This document shows, one piece after another, positions 56,590-64,000 of a stretch of 64,000 nt of DNA. Under the pieces are notes generated by a model, which did not search any database, was not told where the DNA came from, and worked only from the letters and a program-made list of their open reading frames with translations. Position 1 is the stretch's first letter. The number at the start of each line of letters is the position of its first letter. The position numbers and the translations under genes are program-made. The stretch is from Adiantum capillus-veneris (taxonomy: Eukaryota > Streptophyta > Polypodiopsida > Polypodiales > Pteridaceae): NCBI GenBank assembly GCA_014529385.2, contig CM043962.1, positions 45,947,598-46,011,597 of the forward strand. The letters are read 5' to 3'.

Positions 56590-57613
56590 TAGATGAGATT
56601 GTGAAAGGCATGATGGATTTAAAAGTAAAACTCACAAAGCTTGAAGAGAAGGGGCAACCATTGGCACCATCTTCGAGGCAAAAACAACAACCTAAAGAAT
56701 GTTTTGTTCATAGATGCATATGGTGTGACAGCACAGAGCATGCTCGGAGAGAATGTGACGGCTTCAATGAAGCTTTGAGAAAAGATCTTGTCTTCTTCAA
56801 GGATGGGAAGATTCACGTAAGAGAGACAGTTTTACCCTTAAGGACTAACTTTGGCAAAGGAGGAATGCAGATTCTAGTAGAGGATATGGCCACTAGCCAT
56901 GCCATCTCTGCATCCGAGGCATCTACTTATACAGTCAAGATTGAACCATTGAGGAGTTTTGAAGAAAATGGTAAGTTGTCGCCAAGTGCTATGGAGCCAG
57001 CAAGGAAAGGGAAGATAACAAGAGAAGTCCTACATGAAGCAGGTGACTGTATCCGTCTGGAAACAAGATGGAAGGACCCTATGGACTCCTTGTTAGTGCA
57101 TGCCTATATTGCAAAACGTCAAAACAACGAAGTGTTTGTGGAAAAAAAGTGCAGGCAAGAGAGTGGTGACAAAGGACCATCAAAAAGAATTACTAGAAGA
57201 AGCGACACAATACCTCCTTGAGTGCCCCCGACACAAGAAGCACCCCCACCTGAAGCGACTATGGAAGAAAGTACACTGGGAGGAGAAATGAGTCATCAAA
57301 AGGTAAGCCTAAAACTCCAACTTATAAGTTACAGTCTAATATTGAGGCTACTATAGACTTAAAGAAAGTTCTAGAAGAAAGGATTTTGAATAGCAAAATA
57401 GAGTTTAGCTTGGGGGAGGTCCTTGGCATAGCCAAGCGCGAGTTTCACGAGGAGATCATTGATATCATCAAGAGGAAGAGGCAAACTCTTGTTGACACCA
57501 TTCGCCCGCAATCTGGAGGAGAAAGCTTAAAGACACAGCTAATACAAGTGGAAGACAGAGAGCATGATGAGGATGTCGTAGGGTGCTACCATTCTTCTGG
57601 AAGAACAAAGTAG
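56590..57613 (+). pseudogene. gag C-terminus and linker of G4
   Basis: Reading frame 56601-57221 with one CCHC knuckle (CIWCDSTEHARRECD, about 56716-56760). A frameshifted continuation (57100-57613) is rich in Lys and Glu, with FSLGEVLGIAKREFHEEIID. These belong to one polyprotein region broken by stops at 57219 and 57288. Confidence 0.7.
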
Positions 57614-57639
57614 TACAATTTTCAAATGGAGATGAGGAG

Positions 57640-58165
57640 TACGAAGCCATTCCAAGAAGTCACTTTTCCAGGAATCATTGGGCAAGAGCTACGACAGAGA
57701 AAATGGTCAAGGTGGGTGATCTTGAAGAGCCATTTGTTGCCTTGATTGACCATGGCTGACCATGGCTCAGAAATAAACATAATGTCAAAAAGCTTATTCA
57801 ACAAATGCAAATTATCAATGGACACAGATCATGGCTGGATGGTTAAGGTAGCAAATAATTCATCAGGTGAGTTATATGCAGCTTGTCCAAGTGTGAAAGT
57901 GACTATTGGAGATGTAAAGGAAGAGCATAATTTCTTTGTACAGGACACATCTTCTTATGATCTCATCCTTGGACAACCCTACATTGTAGGGGTTAGAATG
58001 GAAACAAAGGTAATGGATGATGGTTCTGCTTATGCTAGGATACGAAGTAAAGATGGAAAATATGTTGTTCAATTTCTCACTGTCTGTCTGAATCATGAAA
58101 GAAATCGTGACAGTCGTCAAGAGCGCCCATGGCCCAGATTGAGTAAAGATTTTTATGATCATTGA
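57640..58165 (+). pseudogene. Aspartic protease of G4
   Basis: FVALIDHG then, after a frameshift, ADHGSEINIMSKSLF. A perfect 10-bp tandem duplication (GACCATGGCT at 57748-57757 and 57758-57767) doubles the active-site codons and shifts the frame. The rest of the protease is intact, including YDLILGQPYIVGV at about 57957-57995. D-H-G in place of D-T/S-G is a family trait or a change; one copy cannot tell. Confidence 0.8.
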
Positions 58166-59703
58166 GAGAGAATGGGTTTTGGTCAGGTACCATTGTAGAG
58201 CGAGATTATGATGGTACAAAAAGGGAAAGGTTCTCACATAAGGAGGTTTTCTATACAAGTTTTGCAGGTCTAAGAGAATATGGATGTGTCTCTTTTCTAA
58301 AATGGGAGAACTTGAGTCGAGGTTTCCGCAAACATGTACATAGTCTACAAAAGGAGTGGAAAGAACATGGTATGCTAGGAAACAATGAAAACATAACAGG
58401 TCTGTTTGAGGAGTTTTCTTTTGTGGACACATTACAGGATCTGCAGTCTATAGTAGATTATCCTTTGCAGGACCAAAATGAGATAGTGAAAGTGTGCTCA
58501 CTTGAAATGTACAATGTGGTTGAGGCATTTCAAAGGGAACTGGAGGATAGGAAGCATAAACATGAAGTAAAGGTGGACACCAAGTACAAGATTGTGGCAA
58601 AGAAGGTAAAACCAGTGGCACTTCCTTTGCCAAAGGACTGCAAGGAAAAGCTAGAACACGCTTCTTTACAACCTAGTCTCAAAGATCAAAAAGGGGTTGG
58701 ACACACGTTTACAAAGGAGTCTCTAAAGCAATTCAAGATTGGGAATGAGGACTCCTTGACACAGGTTGAAAGGGAATGTTTTGAAGAGATGATCTCTAAA
58801 CATGGAAAAGCATTTGCATTTGAGCCACATGAGATAGGATGTGTAGATCCTACCATTGTTGCTCCTATGGTGATCTTTACCATCCCTCATGTACCTTGGA
58901 ACTTACTGCCAATACTAGTTCCAAAGGCTCACTTACCAAAGTTAAGTGAGAAGATCAAGATGGGTATTTTGGAGCCTTCATGTGCTCCATACTCAAACAG
59001 GTGGTTCACAGTACCAAAGAAGAATGGAGCTTTGCGCTTCATCCAAGATATGTAGCCGGTCAACAAAGTCACAATCAAGAATATGGGTACAGGGCCAATT
59101 GTGGATGAGTTTGTAGAAGCATTTGCAAGAAGGGCAATATATTCTATGGGAGATTTGTACTCAGGGTATGATCAGTTCCAACAAGCAATGGAAAGCAGGG
59201 ATCTGACTACCATGAGGACACCTTTGGGTTTGGTAAGGATGTGTACCTTACCACAGGGAGCAACCAATTTCGTTGCACATATGATGAATGGTATGAATAA
59301 GGTCTTACGTGACTTTATTCCCCAAGTAACTATGCCTTTTCTTGATGATGTTCCTATCAAAGGATGTGAAGTAAGTAATAAAGATGAAGCTTTGGATTCC
59401 AAGGGGTGCTGCAACTTTGTGGCACAACACATAGATGATTGTGACAAGATCCTATCCAGACTGAAAGAGGTGAACCTCACCCTCTCAGGACAAAAGTCTG
59501 TGTTTGGAGTGAAGGAGGTGTTGATTGTTGGGCACATGTGTGGTCCCAATGGGAGACGACCTTGTCTAGCAAAAATTGATGCAATTCAAAAGATGAAGGA
59601 GGTATGCATATTTGTGAGTGAATTTCGCAGATTTCTTGGTGCATGTGTGTTTTATGTTATATGGATTCCACATTATGCACATGTAGCAGATTTTTTGTAC
59701 TAG
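58166..59703 (+). pseudogene. Reverse transcriptase of G4
   Basis: A long N-terminal linker (58162-58800), then WFTVPKKNGALRFIQDM-stop (TAG at 59053-59055, expected CAG), VNKVTIKN, MGDLYSGYDQFQQAMES (first Asp), TPLGLVRMCTLPQGATNFVAHM and MPFLDDVPIKG (L-D-D catalytic pair, about 59332-59364). The thumb ends FRRFLGACVFYVIWIPHYA; stop TAG at 59701. Confidence 0.88.
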
Positions 59704-60210
59704 TTGTTAAGGAAAAATCAAAAGTTTCATTGGAGAGACACACAAGCAAGGGCTATAAGAAAGCTAAAGGATTTGCTACAACAAGCACCGACTTTAAGAA
59801 AGGTAAACTATGAGTGTGGAAAGCCAGTAATAGTGACAGTGGATACGAGTCCGACAGGAATTGGATGGGCAATAGGACAAGATGACAAAGAGGGACATAG
59901 GTATGTGGTATGGTTTGGAGCCAAGGTTCTAAGTACTCGACAAAGGAACTACCCATAGGTAAAACGGGAGTTATGATGGTTACAACACTAAAGTGGGAAA
60001 AGGAGTACTTGATTGGAGCATATGTGGTTGTGGAAACAGATTGTCTGCCACTCCTTGGAATGATTACAAGATGCTCAACACCAGACATAGCCATGCTAAG
60101 ATGGATTGCCTACATTAACAGTCCTTGAATCCTGAATTCAGGCATATTACAGGAAAAGAAAATCCGGTAGCGGATATTCTATCAAGGGCAAGGTATGAGG
60201 ATGAGTAAGA
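59704..60210 (+). pseudogene. RNase H of G4
   Basis: KPVIVTVDTSPTGIGWAIGQ carries the first catalytic Asp; GAKVLSTRQRNYP then TAG (59956, expected CAG); then VETDCLPLLGMI and the terminal ITGKENPVADILSRARYE in a shifted frame. Confidence 0.82.
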
Positions 60211-60479
60211 CATGGTAGATGATAGTGAAGATGTACGCACAAGGTTCTACTCCATTAATCATGTTGAGCATAATGATGTTGGCACATCTAGTGCACTTGA
60301 GTTGTTTTTAGAAGATGGGTATGAAGGAGATTGGTTGCTTATTGGTCGTTATTTGAGTACTTTAACAAAATAGGGTGATTGGTCTGAGCATGAGTTTAAG
60401 AGGATACGCAGAAAAGAATATGGGTACTTTCTACAGGATGGTTACTTATGAAAACATCCAAAACAGAGGGGTGCTATAC

Positions 60480-60742
60480 CACAAAGGGTAGTATGTAACA
60501 AACAGAGTCAACTAAAGCTCATGTAGGAGTTTCATGAGAACCTATGGGCTGGACACCATGGTGTGTGGGCAACCTTTTCAAAGCTAAAGGAAAGGTATTG
60601 GTGGAAAGGTATGTACAAGGATGTATCCCACTTTGTGGAATCATGTGTAGCATGTCAAATGTATTTAAATGTGCGACATCATGATAGGTTACATCCTACT
60701 TATCCACTAGCCATGCATTACAAATGGGTTGTGGATCTAGTC
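60480..60742 (+). pseudogene. Integrase zinc finger of G4
   Basis: FHENLWAGHHGVWATFSKLK ... YKDVSHFVESCVACQMY gives the HHCC finger (60530-60660). It ends HYKWVVDLV, where the MITE is inserted. A TAG lies just before the first His block at 60523. Confidence 0.82.
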
Positions 60743-60988
60743 CTCGGGGAGTGCACTATGTTATCATGTTAATGTATAACGTGAGTTCGAAAGGAGGGGT
60801 TTTAAAATGCAAAAAAATTAGGCAATTTAACAGAGATACATTAAAATAAGGAGTTTTTAAATTCAATTTTGGAAAAAAAACCTAAAATAAGGGGTCATTT
60901 TATTCATTCACACATGTTAAAAGAGGGATTTTTTTAATACCCCGCGAATGCACGTTATATAGGGGGGTACTGAATGGTGAACCCTCGA
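60743..60988. mobile_element. 246-bp Mutator-like MITE inside G4 integrase
   Basis: Flanked by a perfect 9-bp direct repeat GATCTAGTC (60734-60742 and 60989-60997), the length made by Mutator-like transposases. The imperfect ~45-bp inverted ends include TATAACGTG..TTCG on both sides (60775-60789 and 60945-60959). The AT-rich interior has no coding. The G4 integrase reading resumes right after the second repeat copy. Confidence 0.8.
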
Positions 60989-61644
60989 GATCTAGTCAGC
61001 CTTTAGGACTCTAGCAGATGAGGTACTTGGTTCTTGCAAGAGAAGACTTAACTAATCAGGTTGAAGGGCGAGCTTTAAGGACAAAGACTACAGAGGTAGT
61101 GTGTATATTTCTCCTTGAGGATGTAATCTGCCGCTATGGTTGTGTGGGAAAGATAACTGTAGACAGAGGAGATCTGGATGCCAAGGAAGCAACGAAATTT
61201 TTTTCCAGGATAGGAATCAAGCTTTCCCTTACCACCGCTTACAATCCAGAAGGCAATGGGAAAATTGAAAGAGGGCATCCGCCAATCATCAAATTCTTGG
61301 CTAAAGCTTGTGAAGGGAGAATTAGTGAGTGGCCAAAACTATTGCCATATGCTCTATGGGCTGATCGCACAACACACAGCTCAGCTCGCTACCTGCTTGC
61401 AGAATTGATGTATGGTCAGAAGCCTGTAATACCCATTGAAGAGACCATTCCCACATGGAATGTGCTACCTTGGCAAGATGGGCTTAGCAGAGAAGATCTC
61501 CTTGCCTTGCGTATAAGACAGCTAGAAAGAAGGCCTAAAGACATTGAGGTTGCAAAAGAAAGATTGAAGAATGCTAGGTTGAAAAGCAAGGACTACTTTG
61601 ATAGACGACACAGGCTAAGAAGGAAGGTAATTAAGCAAGGAGAT
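60989..61644 (+). pseudogene. Integrase core of G4, cut by C2
   Basis: MRYLVLAREDLTNQVEG, VICRYGCVGKITVDRGDLDA (second catalytic Asp), SLTTAYNPEGNGKIERGH (Glu), LPYALWADRTTHSSARYLL, then FDRRHRLRRKVIKQGD, where it meets the C2 LTR at 61645. One TAG lies just before the Met at 61018. Confidence 0.88.
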
Positions 61645-61728
61645 TGTTAGGAAATAAGACGTAGCTAAATAGATAATTGAGTAGATTACTTAATGGAGAG
61701 AGGTAAATTTACTTACACGAGATTATAG

Positions 61729-61793
<65 letters not shown>

Positions 61794-62432
61794 CACGATA
61801 TACGTGGTTCACCCAATGTGGGCTACGTCCACGGGAAAGCAGCCACTCAATGGCTTTAGTACTTCAAAACAAGAAGTAGTTTACAAAGGGATTATACCCT
61901 TAATGGAGCTCCCACCTTGCTTCACTCTCACCACCTCACACTCACCTTGTTGCATCAACTTCACACTATATAGTGTGTGTAGAAATGGCCTCCTTTTATA
62001 GGCCAAAAGGACTGCCCTCTCTTATGAGAGGCAGCCATGTGTAGCCGCCCTTGTGCGAATAAGTCCAAATCGGACCCTCCAACCGCCCATGTATGGCTAC
62101 CCTTGAGAAGACAAGTCCGCTTTTGAATTCGGCCACTGGCCACCGGCCATTGACTTTCGACCACCGGCCACCGGCCATTGACTACCGGTCACCGGACAAC
62201 CGACCGGTTGTTTTCCGACCACTTTCCGACCACCGTCCGGCCATAATATTCCGGCGAAAAAAAAGTCTCAGGGGCCCCCTAAAGTTGCCCCTGATTCTTG
62301 TCTGTGAAAATTTTGGTTTTCGGTGAGTGATTTTCCTTCACGCACGATGGCTTCTCCTCATAATGGGGGCCTTACAAATGTGCGCTTTTACCACAGAAAA
62401 TTACAAGGGTAAATCAGTCTCCATACTTAACA
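61645..62432 (-). repeat. 3' LTR of copia element C2
   Basis: 788 bp; plus-strand ends TGTTAGG and CTTAACA. On the minus strand a purine tract AAGTGGGAGATTG precedes the LTR start TGTTAAGTATGGAG. Contains (GA)n at 61733-61789 and a block of CCACCGGCCATTGAC-like repeats (about 62133-62220). Confidence 0.88.
61733..61789. repeat. (GA)n microsatellite in C2 LTR
   Basis: About 28 perfect GA units. Confidence 0.96.
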
Positions 62433-62492
62433 ATCTCCCACTTGGAGACTGATCTCCAAACCAAACATGTGACTGCTTTCCATCCTGGCTTC

Positions 62493-64000
62493 TTATCCTT
62501 GAATACCGATTGAAGATGAGCAAAAACTCAACTTCTCCTTGTTGACCACCTTTGTAAACATGTCTGCAGGATTTTCACTTGTATGCACCTTTCCTAGCTT
62601 TAGCTGTCCCTCTTCCAAAAGAGTGCGTATGAAGTGATATCTCACCTCAATGTGCTTTGTCCTTGAATGAAAGACTGAGTTCTTCGCAAGATGGATAATG
62701 CTTTGGCTATCACTGTACAAGACACAATTGTCTTGTTTGAATCCAAGCTCTTCCAAGAATCTATGAAGCCACAGAATTTCTTTGCTTTCCTCCGTCATTG
62801 CTACATACTCTGCTTCCGTGGTAGAAAGTGAAACCACTTTCTACAGATTTGAAGCCCAGCTTACGGCTGTGCCTCCAACCATGAACACATAGCCAGTAGT
62901 GCTCCTTCGAGTATCTTTGTCACCTGCCATATCTACATCAGCATACCCTTCTAGAAAAATATCAATCCCTCCAAAATACAAAGCATTTGTTGTTGTCTCT
63001 TTTAGATACCTAAGTATCCACTTCACAACTTGCCAATTCTCTTTACCTGGGTTGTCCATGAACCTACTCACAACTCCCACTGCATGTGCAATGTCTGGCC
63101 TTGTCCAGACCATAGCATACATTAGAGAACCTACCGCTACAGCATATGGAACTTTAGACATATAGGCTATCTCCTCTTGTGTCTTTGGACACATATCCTT
63201 CGTTAGTTTAAAGTGACCAGCCAAAGGTGTAGAAAATGGTTTTGCATTTTGCATTGCAAACCTTTCTAGTACCTTCTTGATGTAATCTTCTTGAGATAGC
63301 TTTATTGTCTTCTTCGTCCTATCCCTTGATATTTTCATACCAAGTATCCTCTTTGCAGCACCTAAATCTTTCATTGAAAAAGATTTAGACAGCTCCTCTT
63401 TTAGGTCTTTGATGTCCTGCATGTTATCACTTGCAATCAACATGTCATCAACATATAACATTAGGATGATGAATTTTCCATCTCCCAAATTCTTCGTGTA
63501 GACGTAGTGATCCGAGTTGCATCTTGTGAATCCATGATCCAACATCCATCGATCAAACTTCAAGTACCATTGTCTTGATGCTTTCTTTAAACCATACAAG
63601 CTCTTCTTTAATCTGCAAACCATTTTCTCCTTACCTTTTACTTCATACCCCTTTGGTTGAAGCATGTAGATTTTCTCCTCTAAGTCACCTTGAGGGAATG
63701 CTGTATTTACATCCATTTGTTTGAGATTTAGATCATGAGCAGCCACAAGGCTTAAGACAAGCTTAATTGAGTTCATTTTTACAACAGGAGAAAATATTTC
63801 ATTGAAGTCAATACCTTTCTTTTGAGAAAACCCTTTTACCACAAGCCTAGACTTGTACCTTTTCTTCCCACCTTCTTCTTCCTTCAGCTTGTACACCCAT
63901 TTGTTTTGAAGTGCCCGCTTACCTTTAGGCAACTCAACCAACTCCCATGTTTGGTTGCGATGTAGTGAGTCCATCTCCACTGGCATGCTCTTTGTCCATT
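62493..64000 (-). pseudogene. C2 reverse transcriptase and RNase H (runs off right edge)
   Basis: Copia RT: NKWVYKLKEEEGGKKRYKSR, MDVNTAFPQGDLEEKIYM, KKSLYGLKKASRQWYLKFDR, MLYVDDMLIAS (catalytic Asp pair, about 63465), MKDLGAAKRILGMKISRDR, WTRPDIAHAVGVVSRFM. RNase H: GYADVDMAGDKDTRRSTTGY, then stop TAG at about 62845 (expected CAG), VSLSTTEAEYVAMTEESKE, LYSDSQSIIHLAKN, KHIEVRYHFIR. Only one stop in about 500 codons, so this is the best-preserved and probably youngest element here. Confidence 0.93.

Larger units (their letters stand above)
54086..61644 (+). mobile_element. Ty3/gypsy element G4
   Basis: Plus-strand element: 5' LTR, primer site, gag with zinc knuckle, protease, RT, RNase H, integrase zinc finger and core. 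It is cut at 61644 by copia element C2; its 3' part lies outside the window. Many stops, mostly TAG. Motifs (DHGSEIN protease, LDD in RT) set it apart from both the F and G2 families. It has a MITE insertion at 60743. Confidence 0.85.
61645..64000 (-). mobile_element. Ty1/copia element C2, 3' part
   Basis: Minus-strand RT-RNase H, polypurine tract and 3' LTR, inserted in the integrase of G4. Gag, protease, integrase and 5' LTR are outside the window. The expected target duplication on this side is GAGAT (61640-61644), to be compared with the far side. Confidence 0.88.

Overview
The window looks like transposon-filled nuclear DNA of a land plant. It holds several LTR retrotransposon families (Ty3/gypsy and Ty1/copia), a chromodomain integrase, an initiator-Met-tRNA type primer site, a solo LTR, MITE-like foldback DNA and long GT/GA/CT microsatellites. 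I found no intact host gene, rRNA, tRNA or CRISPR array. Nothing identifies the species; a large-genome plant (fern, lycophyte, gymnosperm or similar) would fit, but that is inference.

Layout, left to right. 0.2-2.1 kb: 5' part of a minus-strand gypsy element (E1; gag, primer site, LTR edge). 3.1-6.0 kb: decayed plus-strand gypsy integrase followed by a coiled-coil 3' reading frame (E2). 7.06-8.35 kb: possible terminal-inverted-repeat (TIR) element, followed by a minisatellite rich in heat-shock-element motifs. 8.6-15.3 kb: plus-strand gypsy element F1 with a large internal deletion. 15.3-18.6 kb: right part of a non-coding DNA element (copy A). 19.5-28.0 kb: minus-strand gypsy element F2 of the same family as F1, complete with both LTRs, primer site, polypurine tract and a 5-bp target duplication. 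29.6-31.2 kb: GC-rich minisatellite of ~98-bp units, split by a 407-bp TIR element that carries a duplicated tRNA-promoter-like segment. 32.9-35.2 kb: left part of the DNA element (copy B). 35.2-52 kb: a nest of chromovirus fragment G3, copia element C1, chromovirus G2 inserted in C1, and a solo LTR inserted in G2. 52.1 kb: foldback element. 54.1-61.6 kb: plus-strand gypsy element G4, with a Mutator-like MITE in its integrase and copia element C2 (3' end only) inserted at 61,644. C2 runs to the right edge.

All retroelement reading frames are broken by stops, frameshifts or deletions, so none looks autonomous. F1 and F2 converge tail-to-tail and carry complementary deletions. Together they show that the family has, after integrase, a long extra 3' protein with a coiled coil, an acidic/Pro/Gln-rich linker and a basic C-terminus. 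That protein is the most likely undescribed item here. Comparing F1 with F2 also shows that most premature stops are CAG to TAG, as expected from deamination of methylated CHG cytosines.
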